6,044 nucleotides of DNA from Bordetella parapertussis (GTDB lineage: Bacteria > Pseudomonadota > Gammaproteobacteria > Burkholderiales > SG8-41), in contig CAMBSS010000222.1 in the NCBI GenBank assembly GCA_945870465.1, positions 1 to 6,044 of the forward strand, given 5' to 3'. A program made the position numbers and the translations under genes. The first letter of the stretch is position 1. Every line of letters starts with the position of its first letter. Under the pieces are notes generated by a model that made no database searches, was not told where the DNA came from, and worked only from the letters and a program-made list of their open reading frames with translations. Positions 1-5,834 of the stretch are shown one piece after another.

Positions 1-5
1 AAAAT

Positions 6-14
6 GGAGGGAGG
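6..14 (+). promoter_or_regulatory. Strong ribosome binding site for the UGSC gene
   Basis: A purine-rich GGAGGGAGG run ends just before the ATG at 17; its first GGAGG (6-10) lies six bases upstream of that ATG. This favours the ATG at 17 over the one at 4, which overlaps the site itself and opens a frame without family resemblance. Any promoter lies left of the window. Confidence 0.75.
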
Positions 15-16
15 AT

Positions 17-556
17 ATGGAAACTGTCTGGCATCTTCTGAGTCCTGTCGGCGTGCACAAGGCGCCTGCGGTGACCAGCCGCCCCGCAATGGTCCGCAGC
101 AACCGGCGGATTGGTTTGCTCTCGAACCGCAAGCCGAATGCGACGCCGCTGCTGCAAAATCTCGTCGCCAGGCTCGAAGGCCGCGGCTTCGAGACGCGTT
201 TTTATCAGAAACGCAATTCCGCGACGCCGGCCGGCGCGGCGCTGCTGGATCAGGTCAGCGCGGAATGCGGGTGGGCCGTCGTCGCCTCGGCTGATTGAGG
301 GGGCTGCACGTCGTGGTGTATCCACGACTCAGTCCAGCTTGAGCAGCGCGGCACCCGCGCCTTCACAATCTGCACGACGCCTTTCCTGACTCTCGCGCGC
401 GCGCAGGCGAAGACGCTCGGCGCAAGTGCCGAGTACAAGATTGCCGAGGTCGCACATCCGCTCGGCGGAACTTCGGAAGCCGAGGTCAGGCTGCGGGCGG
501 ATACCGCATGGCCGCAACTGGAGGAATGGCTGCATGCCCAACACGCCACTGCCTGA
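17..556 (+). CDS. UGSC family selenoprotein, TGA-encoded Sec94 in a UGGC motif
   Basis: Read straight through one in-frame TGA, this frame gives a 179-residue protein matching, from memory, the UGSC (seleno)protein family: small, probably cytosolic, thiol/selenol redox-type proteins with no established reaction. Seen: an N-terminal strand of the type RIGLLSNRKPNA (about 31-42), a helix, a second strand ending VVASAD (88-93), then Sec94-Gly-Gly-Cys97-Thr-Ser-Trp-Cys101, and later a HPLGG segment typical of the family. The family motif is Sec-Gly-Ser-Cys, so this copy has Gly for Ser. The spacing of Sec94 and Cys97 resembles a redox CxxC pair (inference). No signal peptide or membrane segment is visible. 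After the TGA there are 85 codons without a stop, and the true stop at 554-556 overlaps the next gene. A plain stop at 298 would leave a 93-residue fragment lacking the active site. The Sec machinery must be encoded elsewhere. A disabled gene is possible but less likely given the hairpin that follows. Confidence 0.85.
296..298 (+). other. In-frame TGA, predicted selenocysteine codon
   Basis: The TGA follows GCT GAT (Ala-Asp) and precedes GGG GGC TGC (Gly-Gly-Cys). It stands at the position of the family's active-site Sec, which is Cys in non-Sec homologs. The frame is intact on both sides, so there is no sign of a frameshift. Standard annotation would read it as a stop. Confidence 0.83.
301..335 (+). 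promoter_or_regulatory. Bacterial SECIS-like hairpin after the TGA
   Basis: A perfect 7-bp upper stem is seen: GTCGTGG (310-316) with CCACGAC (322-328), closing a 5-base loop TGTAT (317-321). Below a small internal loop (CAC 307-309 opposite T329), a 6-bp lower stem pairs GGGCTG (301-306) with CAGTCC (330-335), including one G-U pair. The apical loop starts 18 bases after the TGA, and G is its second base. Known bacterial SECIS elements sit directly downstream of the UGA within the coding region, with the apical loop roughly 16-37 bases away and a G among its first two bases. All these criteria are met. SelB binding itself is inferred. Confidence 0.8.
520..525 (+). promoter_or_regulatory. Ribosome binding site deciding the start at 534
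   Basis: GGAGGA lies eight bases before the ATG at 534, inside the end of the UGSC gene. It fixes the start of the second gene there. The in-frame upstream ATG at 426 would lie within the Sec-containing gene and add 36 residues of low-complexity, out-of-frame translation. Confidence 0.8.
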
Positions 557-1592
557 GCAGTTTTCGATCAGCGGGGACCTCGATGCGGTACAACGCTGGT
601 TCCACGATCGCGGACTGACGGACGGCCTGCCGATCATTCCGCCGACCGCAGAGCGCGTGAGTGCCATGCTGGGTGGCCTTGACGCCCAGCGCGGCACCTC
701 GCTCGGGACTCTGGTGCCCGGAGATACCGACGCGACTCTTGAAAAGATCGCCATCAATGCCGTGATGGCAGGCTGTTATCCGGAGCACTTCCCGGTGGTG
801 GTGGCCGCGATGCGCGCGATGTTTACGCCGGTTTTCAATCTTCTGAACGTGCAGACGACCACGCATCCGTGCGCGCCGCTGCTCATCGTCAGCGGACCTC
901 TCAGCCGCAAGCTCGACATCAACGGCGAAGCGGGCGTCCTCGGCCCGGGCTTCGTCGCGAATGCGACGATCGGGCGCGCGGTGCGGTTGGCAATGATGAA
1001 CGTCGGTTGCGCCTACCCGGGCGATCGCGATCGTTCAACGCATGGCAGTCCCGCCAAATTTTCTTACTGCATGGCGGAGAATGTCGCGGCGAGCCCGTGG
1101 CCGGAGTTCCATACATCGCTGGGCTTCGATGCGGGCGAGAGCGTGGTTACCGTCATGGCGGCAGAGGCGCCGCACAACGTCAACGATCACGAGAACGAAT
1201 CGGGAGAGGCGTTTCTCGAGATTGTGGCCGACACCATGCGGGCGCTGGGGCACAACACCTGGTACATGACTTATGAGGGCAAGAACGATTTCGCGGTGGT
1301 CATTTCGCCCGAGCATGTCGATCTTCTCAGGGGCTGGGCGCGGCAGGATGTGCAGCAATTCTTGTTTGAAAATGCAGTGCGGCCGATCCGCGACCTGCGG
1401 CGCGGGGGCATGTGGCATATGCGCGACTCGCCCGACTGGATGAAGGGCGACGACGATGCAACGTTCCCCTGCGTGCGTGATGCGGCGGACATCATCGTTC
1501 TCGTCGCTGGCGGCGCCGGCAAGCATAGTTGCGTCATTCCGGGTTTCGGCTGCTCGCATTTCGTGACCGGAACCATAGAGACGTACTCTTAG
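534..1592 (+). CDS. Conserved protein of unknown function, UGSC-operon partner, paralog A
   Basis: This 352-residue protein is probably cytosolic: it has no signal peptide and no membrane span. I recognise the sequence type, a widespread uncharacterised family, but not a function. Visible landmarks are DGLP (30-33), MAGC (78-81), HPCAPLLIVSGP (111-122), LGPG (136-139), NATIGRA (143-149), FSYCMAEN (176-183), SPW (187-189) and a C-terminal VAGGAGKHS (324-332) before a Cys-containing tail. Cys81 and Cys179 are shared with the next gene's product. Cys113, Cys159, Cys313, Cys333 and Cys340 have no obvious counterpart there. The start overlaps the UGSC stop by 23 bases, so the two are translationally coupled and probably act together, perhaps with this protein as the enzyme scaffold and the selenoprotein as its redox partner (inference). 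The ATG at 426 is a false extension. Confidence 0.8.
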   Translation: MPNTPLPEQFSISGDLDAVQRWFHDRGLTDGLPIIPPTAERVSAMLGGLDAQRGTSLGTLVPGDTDATLEKIAINAVMAGCYPEHFPVVVAAMRAMFTPVFNLLNVQTTTHPCAPLLIVSGPLSRKLDINGEAGVLGPGFVANATIGRAVRLAMMNVGCAYPGDRDRSTHGSPAKFSYCMAENVAASPWPEFHTSLGFDAGESVVTVMAAEAPHNVNDHENESGEAFLEIVADTMRALGHNTWYMTYEGKNDFAVVISPEHVDLLRGWARQDVQQFLFENAVRPIRDLRRGGMWHMRDSPDWMKGDDDATFPCVRDAADIIVLVAGGAGKHSCVIPGFGCSHFVTGTIETYS

Positions 1593-1593
1593 C

Positions 1594-2667
1594 GTGGCGG
1601 ATCATCAGGCGGCGGTTTCTGACCTGATCGCAGGTTGGGAAACTGCCACCGACGCTGAATTCCACGCGGCGCTTGAGGCGGCACATCTCTGCGACGGTCT
1701 GCCCGTGGTTCGGCCCACGCAAGCAGCGCTCGCGGCGTTTCTGGCCGCGGGTGCAACGCACGGCGAGGGTCGGGTCGGCACTGTACTCGATCAGGACGCG
1801 AGCGCGGAGGCCGTCGCGCTTTGCGCAATCCTCGCTGGCTGTATGCAGGCGCATATCCCTGTTCTGCATGCGTGCGTGCGCGCATTGGCCGATCCGGCGC
1901 TTAACGCCCGTGGCGTGCTCACCACCACCGGATCTGCCGCGTTTGCCGTTATCATTAACGGGCCGCTGCGGCGCACCCTGGGCTTCAACGCGGGCGGGAA
2001 CTGTCTGGGACCGGGGGTGCGCAGCAATGCGACGGTCGGTCGCGCGCTCTCACTGATTACACGCTTTATCGGTGGCGCAATCCCGGGTGTGACCGACATG
2101 TCGACCATGGGCCAGCCGGGAAAATATACCTTTTGCTTTGCGGAAAACGAAGAACAGAGTCCGTGGGAACCCCTGCATGTCGAACGCGGCTTCGCAGCGG
2201 GTACCAGCACCGTAACGCTGATCGGCGTGTCGGGCACCGTTGAGGTGGTCGACGTGCACGCCGGTTCCGCGGCTGAAATACTGGGCGTTATGGCGGAAAC
2301 GATGGCGGCGCCAAGCGCGCTGTGGCTGGGCGACGAGGGCATGGTGGGCGGCGGGCAACCGCTGCTCCTGATCTCGCCGGAATGGGGCCAGCTGTTCATG
2401 GCGGAGAATCTGCACAAGCATGACATCAAACGGCGTCTGTATGAGCGGGCGACATGCGCGCTCGATCGCCTGCCATCCCGCTACGTCCAGGAACTCGTGC
2501 GCGGGCGGCGGGCGCGGCTGGAGCCGCTGCGCACACCGCTGCGCGTTGCTTTGAAAGCGGAGGACATTCTTATTGTGGTAGCGGGCGGTGTCGGCGTGAA
2601 GCAGACTTTCGTCCCCAACTGGAACGGCAGCTCGCGCGCCGTCACGGTCGTGGTCAAAACTCCGTAA
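1594..2667 (+). CDS. Conserved protein of unknown function, UGSC-operon partner, paralog B
   Basis: This 357-residue protein has a GTG start one base after the preceding TAG stop. The ribosome binding site is weak, so translation probably depends on coupling. It is homologous along its length to the previous protein: DGLP (34-37), AGC (81-83), INGP (121-124), LGPG (138-141), NATVGRA (145-151), YTFCFAEN (178-185), SPW (189-191) and VVAGG (328-332) fall in the same order at nearly the same positions. Its GQPGKYTFCFAENEEQSPWE segment reads as well conserved. It differs by lacking the HPC cysteine and the C-terminal cysteines, ending in a Lys-Thr-Pro tail. The pair looks like an old duplication whose members specialised, possibly as two subunits of a heteromer (inference). 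No signal peptide, membrane span or known cofactor motif is evident. Confidence 0.8.
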   Translation: MADHQAAVSDLIAGWETATDAEFHAALEAAHLCDGLPVVRPTQAALAAFLAAGATHGEGRVGTVLDQDASAEAVALCAILAGCMQAHIPVLHACVRALADPALNARGVLTTTGSAAFAVIINGPLRRTLGFNAGGNCLGPGVRSNATVGRALSLITRFIGGAIPGVTDMSTMGQPGKYTFCFAENEEQSPWEPLHVERGFAAGTSTVTLIGVSGTVEVVDVHAGSAAEILGVMAETMAAPSALWLGDEGMVGGGQPLLLISPEWGQLFMAENLHKHDIKRRLYERATCALDRLPSRYVQELVRGRRARLEPLRTPLRVALKAEDILIVVAGGVGVKQTFVPNWNGSSRAVTVVVKTP

Positions 2668-2675
2668 TCCGGAGT
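2659..2675 (+). other. Short hairpin over the stop codon of the UGSC operon
   Basis: ACTCCG (2659-2664) pairs perfectly with CGGAGT (2670-2675) around a 5-base loop containing the TAA stop. There is no T-run after it, so it is not a convincing intrinsic terminator. It could stabilise the mRNA end. Confidence 0.3.
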
Positions 2676-2692
2676 GCAGATACCGGCGGCCT

Positions 2693-2711
2693 GCCGATCT
2701 TGTCAATCGGC
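2693..2711. other. Short hairpin between convergent genes
   Basis: GCCGAT (2693-2698) pairs with ATCGGC (2706-2711) around a 7-base loop that contains the stop codon of the leftward receptor gene. Neither strand has a T-run after it. It may act as a weak bidirectional mRNA-end structure in the 35-base gap between the two operons. The evidence is structural only. Confidence 0.25.
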
Positions 2712-3683
2712 CTTGATGCCGGCGGCTTTTACGACCCGCGCCCAGCGCGCGATTTCCGACTCGATATGCGCGATCGCCTGCTGCGGCGTGCCGCCGACCA
2801 TGACTGCGCCTTCGGCCGAAAGGCGGTCCCGGACATCCGGAAGCTGCGATACCCTGGTCATTTCGGCGCTCAGTCTGCTGACGATACTGACCGGCGTATT
2901 GGCCGGGCCCAACACCACGTAAAATGAAGCGGCTTCGAATCCCGGGAAACCGGATTCCGCGACGGTCGCGAGTTCCGGCATCGCCGGGGAACGTTGCAGG
3001 CTTGCCATGGCGATTGGCCGCAAGCGTCCGCTTTTTACGTGCGGCAGGGTCGGGATCGGACTGGCGAACATCATGGCGATCTGACCCCCGAGCAGGTCGA
3101 TCAAGGCGGGGCCGGTTCCCTTGTAGGGGATGTGCACGGTTTTGACGCCGGCGCTCAGATTGAAAAGCTCACTCGCGAGGTGCACGATGCTCGCCGTACC
3201 GCTCGACCCATAGTTGAGCTTGCCCGGACTTTGCCTGGCGACCGCGATCAACTCGCGCACCGTTTTCGCCGGCACGCTGGGATGTATCGTCAGCATCATC
3301 GGGGATGTCGCGAAAAACGATATGGCGGCGAAGTCCTTGACCGGATCGAAGGGCAGCTTGTACAGGCTCGGATTGATGACGTGACTGCTCGTCGCCATGA
3401 CGAGTGTGTAACCATCGGGCTGCGCGCGTGCGACGAGTTCGGTGCCGATGATGGTGGAGCCGCCCGGCCGGTTCTCGACGATGACGGTTTGTCCCAGCGG
3501 TTCGGATATCTTCTGCGCCAGCAGCCGCCCGACGAGATCGCCGCCCCCACCGGGCGCCAGCGGCACTATCAGCCGGATCGGTTTTACCGGATATGCCTGC
3601 GCGAATGATGCAGCCGGGTTCAGGGCAAGCATGCCCAAAGCGCACGCCAGCCTAGTCCTCAAATCAGTTGCTTTTGACATCAT
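2703..3683 (-). CDS. Bug-family (TctC-like) periplasmic solute-binding receptor
   Basis: This 326-residue protein has an N-terminal signal peptide (basic start, hydrophobic core about 12-25, cleavage near ASFA-Q or FAQA-Y at 28-30), giving a periplasmic mature protein of about 296 residues, normal for the family. Diagnostic Bug segments are present: YPVKPIRLIVPLAPGGGGD (31-49), VENRPGG (69-75), PDGYTLV (89-95) and a YKGTGPALIDLLGGQ segment in the second lobe. Family members bind small molecules, often carboxylates, for tripartite tricarboxylate transporters or act as orphan sensors. No TctA/TctB membrane genes are in the window. The start is one of two adjacent ATGs (3683 or 3680). A GAGGG touches the first and lies three bases from the second, so 3680 may be the real start. 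It follows the CoA-ligase alpha gene by 18 bases and is probably the last gene of that operon, so its ligand may be the ligase substrate (inference). Confidence 0.92.
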   Translation of the reverse strand: MMSKATDLRTRLACALGMLALNPAASFAQAYPVKPIRLIVPLAPGGGGDLVGRLLAQKISEPLGQTVIVENRPGGSTIIGTELVARAQPDGYTLVMATSSHVINPSLYKLPFDPVKDFAAISFFATSPMMLTIHPSVPAKTVRELIAVARQSPGKLNYGSSGTASIVHLASELFNLSAGVKTVHIPYKGTGPALIDLLGGQIAMMFASPIPTLPHVKSGRLRPIAMASLQRSPAMPELATVAESGFPGFEAASFYVVLGPANTPVSIVSRLSAEMTRVSQLPDVRDRLSAEGAVMVGGTPQQAIAHIESEIARWARVVKAAGIKAD

Positions 3684-3701
3684 CCCTCGTCACTGTTTGC
3701 G

Positions 3702-4592
3702 TTAACGGATTATTGCATCGCTCTCGCGCAACGCGTGTTGCGCGGTCTCGACCAAGCTGCGCAGGTTGGCGGCGACGCGCACGCCTGCGGCACGCAGCGC
3801 CTCGACCTTGGCGGCCTGACCGTCGGCCACGGTACCCACCAGCGCCGCGGCGTGGCCCATTTTTTTGCCGGGTGGCGCGGCGGCGCCGACAATCAGCGCC
3901 GCGGTGGGCTTGGCATCGGGACGCTCCGCATAGCGCGCGACCGCGTATTCGTCGCTGCCGCCGATTTCGCCCAGATACAGGATGGCGCGGGTTGCGGGAT
4001 CCGCATGCAGCAACTCGATCGCTTCCCCGGCACTGAGGCCTTTCACCGGATCGCCCCCAATTCCAATGACGGTTGTCTGACCGATGCCAGCGGTGGTGAG
4101 ACGCCAGCTGGCTTCGTAAGACAGGGAGCCGCTTCTGGAGATGACACCGAGCGGGCCCGGGGTGTAGCACAGCGACGGCATGAAGCCGAGCTTGGCCTTG
4201 CCGGGAGAAATGATGCCCGGTGTATTCGGTCCAATCAGGACCGCGCCTTTGCTGCGGGCGCTGGCTCGGATTTCGATCGCATCCTGCACCGGCAGCCCGT
4301 CGCCTGGATACACAATGACCTTGCAGCCCGCATCGAGCACTTCAAGCACGGCGTCAATAGCAGCAGGCGCGGGCACATAGACGAGCGCTGCATCCGCGCC
4401 GGTCGCGGTGCATGCAGCGCGCGCGTCGCGGAACACCGGCACGCCTGCCACTTCACGCACGTCTTTTCCCGGCGCAACGCCGGCGACTACTTTCGTTCCG
4501 GTTGCCAGCAAGTCCTGCGCGGAAAAACGACCGAAATTTCCGGCGATGCCGTAGATGAGCACGCGCGATCCGGCATCCACCAGTACGCTCAT
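3702..4592 (-). CDS. SucD-like alpha subunit of an ADP-forming acyl-CoA ligase
   Basis: This 296-residue protein is similar in length to E. coli SucD. The N-terminal CoA-binding Rossmann domain shows VLIYGIAGNFGRF (11-23) and GTKVVAGVAPGK (32-43). GPNTPG (121-126), SRSGSLSYE (152-160), GIGGDP (177-182) and GEIGGS (208-213) follow. GKKMGH ends at His247, matching the phospho-histidine of succinyl-CoA ligase. The subunit would carry out CoA thioester formation through a phosphohistidine intermediate, in complex with the beta subunit encoded just upstream. It departs from typical SucD in having GPNT for GPNC, GDGLP for the usual TEGIP, and APPGKK for APKGKR, suggesting another carboxylate as substrate (inference). 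The ATG at 4592 overlaps the beta stop as ATGA, so it is preferred over the in-frame GTG at 4601. Malate-CoA ligase (MtkB) is a possible alternative. Confidence 0.88.
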   Translation of the reverse strand: MSVLVDAGSRVLIYGIAGNFGRFSAQDLLATGTKVVAGVAPGKDVREVAGVPVFRDARAACTATGADAALVYVPAPAAIDAVLEVLDAGCKVIVYPGDGLPVQDAIEIRASARSKGAVLIGPNTPGIISPGKAKLGFMPSLCYTPGPLGVISRSGSLSYEASWRLTTAGIGQTTVIGIGGDPVKGLSAGEAIELLHADPATRAILYLGEIGGSDEYAVARYAERPDAKPTAALIVGAAAPPGKKMGHAAALVGTVADGQAAKVEALRAAGVRVAANLRSLVETAQHALRESDAIIR

Positions 4593-5707
4593 CGCGCCCA
4601 CGCCGCGGCAACGACTGCATCGACCGCTGACTCGAGGGTCGGGTGATTGTGCAGGCCGGCTTCCCGCATCACGGCGTCCGCTTTGTCGCGGCCGGTGCCG
4701 TTCATTCGAAAGACAACGGGTTTGCGCGACCGCCGCTTCCGCATGATTTCGTTCATGACCTTGGCGACGCGATCGACGTGCGTGCCGCCGCCGAAAATGC
4801 TCACCAGTATCGCCTTCACTTTCGGCTCTGCATCGAGGACGTCAAACGCCAGTTGGTAACCCGCGGGCGTGGGGTTCGAACTGCAGTCGAGGAAGCACGC
4901 GGGTTTCAACCCGGCATCCGCGATCATGTCCATCGCCGCCATCGTCATGCCGGCGCCCCCGGACATGAGGCCGACTTCGCCGTCGAGCCCAACCATCATG
5001 AGATTGCCAGCGAGCGCTTTGGCGACCATTTTAGGCTCGCGCTTGCGGGCGCGTTCCATCTCATCTGCGATATCGGCTTGCCTGAATGCCGCAGACTCGT
5101 CTCGCACGATTTTCGCATCGAGCGCCAGGACTTTCCCATTCGCGAGCACGCCGACGGGATTAATCTCTACGGTCACCGCATCGATTGCGGTGGAAAGGAA
5201 CAGCAACCGACGGGCGAGCGCGATGATGCGCTCGCGCAACGCGCTATCCGGTTCAATGTCGGCAAGCAGCGCGCGGAACTCATGGGCTCTAAAGTTCCGA
5301 GGGGAACCAAATGCATACTTATGCGGCACTTTGTGCTCTACGTCGATGCCGCCTGCAGCAGCATACAAGACGACATATCCACCGCTTTGCCCATCTATGG
5401 TGACGGCGAGATAAAGCTCGCGCGAGTGATCGATCCAAGGCTCGATGAGTAGTGATTCAGGTCGCGTCCCGTCGAAATCCTGATTGAATAGCCGTTCTGC
5501 CACCGCTTCCGCCTGCGTTACATCATCGACACGCACAACACCGCCGATTTTCCCGCGACCGCCGGATGCGATCTGCACTTTGAGTGCAATCGGGTAAGCA
5601 CCTTTCCATTTGCGCGCGGCTGCGCTACTTCGAACGAGGGTGCCAGAGGGAATGGCCACCCCGAATGCCTTGAGCAGACACTTCCCGGCATGCTCAGTCA
5701 ATAACAT
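4589..5707 (-). CDS. SucC-like beta subunit (ATP-grasp) of an ADP-forming acyl-CoA ligase
   Basis: This 372-residue protein is slightly shorter than E. coli SucC (388). The N-terminal ATP-grasp fold is clear: EHAGKCLLKAFGV (5-17), LKVQIASGGRGKIGG (42-56), EINP (181-184) and LDAK (196-199), where the family has its Mg-nucleotide ligands. The C-terminal flavodoxin-like ligase domain has SGGAGMTMAAMD (249-260) and SIFGGG (303-308). It should supply ATP-dependent phosphorylation of the alpha-subunit histidine and much of the carboxylate site. A conserved loop that is FLDVGGG in SucC reads FLDCSSN here (272-278), a marked change next to the phosphohistidine region. No TCA-cycle neighbours are present, so a dedicated catabolic ligase is more likely than the housekeeping enzyme (inference). 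AGGAGG lies eight bases before the ATG. It is the first gene of the leftward operon. Confidence 0.9.
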   Translation of the reverse strand: MLLTEHAGKCLLKAFGVAIPSGTLVRSSAAARKWKGAYPIALKVQIASGGRGKIGGVVRVDDVTQAEAVAERLFNQDFDGTRPESLLIEPWIDHSRELYLAVTIDGQSGGYVVLYAAAGGIDVEHKVPHKYAFGSPRNFRAHEFRALLADIEPDSALRERIIALARRLLFLSTAIDAVTVEINPVGVLANGKVLALDAKIVRDESAAFRQADIADEMERARKREPKMVAKALAGNLMMVGLDGEVGLMSGGAGMTMAAMDMIADAGLKPACFLDCSSNPTPAGYQLAFDVLDAEPKVKAILVSIFGGGTHVDRVAKVMNEIMRKRRSRKPVVFRMNGTGRDKADAVMREAGLHNHPTLESAVDAVVAAAWAR

Positions 5708-5715
5708 TGATGTTG

Positions 5716-5721
5716 CCTCCT
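5716..5721 (-). promoter_or_regulatory. Consensus ribosome binding site for the SucC-like gene
   Basis: A perfect AGGAGG on the minus strand lies eight bases upstream of the ATG at 5707. It confirms that start and predicts efficient translation of the operon's first gene. Confidence 0.8.
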
Positions 5722-5727
5722 ATGAAC

Positions 5728-5739
5728 ATAATGCATTAT
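5728..5739. repeat. 12-bp perfect palindrome, candidate operator
   Basis: ATAATGCATTAT is a perfect dyad in AT-rich DNA between the divergent genes. It overlaps the predicted -10 box of the leftward operon and its likely transcription start, the classic place for a repressor operator. The regulator is not in the window and its family cannot be named. The AT-rich composition makes chance occurrence easier here. Confidence 0.45.
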
Positions 5740-5740
5740 A
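5735..5740 (-). promoter_or_regulatory. Predicted -10 box of the ligase-receptor operon
   Basis: The minus strand reads TATAAT, a perfect sigma-70 -10 element, 27 bases before the ATG at 5707. This leaves a short leader that just holds the ribosome binding site. No good -35 hexamer exists at 16-18 bases upstream; the region there reads AGCCTG. TTGGCA occurs only 10 bases away. The promoter may need an activator, possibly bound at the inverted repeats at 5754-5775. Confidence 0.5.
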
Positions 5741-5753
5741 TTTGTTAGGTTGC

Positions 5754-5775
5754 CAAGCAGGCTTGTGCACACAAG
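5754..5775. repeat. Overlapping inverted repeats, candidate regulator site
   Basis: CAAGC (5754-5758) and GCTTG (5761-5765) form one inverted repeat with a 2-base spacer. CTTGTG (5762-5767) and CACAAG (5770-5775) form a second one sharing bases with it. The cluster lies upstream of the -10 box of the leftward operon, around its -35 position, and about 60 bases before the rightward gene. It could therefore regulate both. Binding is inferred from symmetry alone. Confidence 0.4.
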
Positions 5776-5822
5776 GGCAGCGTGCAAATGGAAATTCCGA
5801 TTGGGGTTTTTAATATCAGGAC

Positions 5823-5827
5823 GGAGG
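5823..5827 (+). promoter_or_regulatory. Ribosome binding site supporting a GTG start at 5835
   Basis: GGAGG lies seven bases before the GTG at 5835. This spacing decides the start in favour of that GTG rather than the next in-frame ATG at 5859, which has no comparable site. Confidence 0.65.
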
Positions 5828-5834
5828 TGAAATT

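Noticed and set aside
4..294. Frame starting at ATG 4 in front of the UGSC start
   Set aside because: Its start overlaps the ribosome binding site, its composition is Arg/Gln/Ala-rich shadow type, and the frame at 17 carries the family sequence.
296..298. The TGA as a true stop or a degraded (pseudogene) codon
   Set aside because: The frame continues intact with family-like sequence to an overlap with the next gene, the TGA sits at the exact active-site position, and a SECIS-like hairpin follows. A real stop would leave 295-533 unexplained in an otherwise tight operon.
250..757. Minus-strand open frames across the end of the UGSC gene and start of paralog A
   Set aside because: They are antisense to supported genes and have Ser/Arg/Cys-rich composition without family resemblance.
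1791..2706. Minus-strand open frames (about 212 and 218 codons) opposite paralog B
   Set aside because: The plus-strand product aligns with paralog A throughout. The antisense frames have no recognisable domain and no good ribosome binding site.
2659..2711. Intrinsic terminators between the convergent operons
   Set aside because: Two 6-bp hairpins exist, but neither is followed by a T-run on either strand. They are listed only as weak structures.
3735..4646. 303-codon open frame on the plus strand opposite the SucD-like gene
   Set aside because: The opposite strand encodes a full-length SucD with its catalytic His. The antisense frame has Gly/Arg/His-rich low-information sequence typical of shadows.
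4643..5452. 269-codon open frame on the plus strand opposite the SucC-like gene
   Set aside because: It lies wholly antisense to a clear ATP-grasp protein, is rich in His and Arg as GC-rich shadow frames are, and matches no family I know.
5801..5816. Sigma-70 promoter for the rightward dehydratase gene (TTTAAT/TAATAT near 5809-5816)
   Set aside because: The AT-rich match is loose, no -35 stands at proper spacing, and it would leave almost no leader before the ribosome binding site. It cannot be supported.
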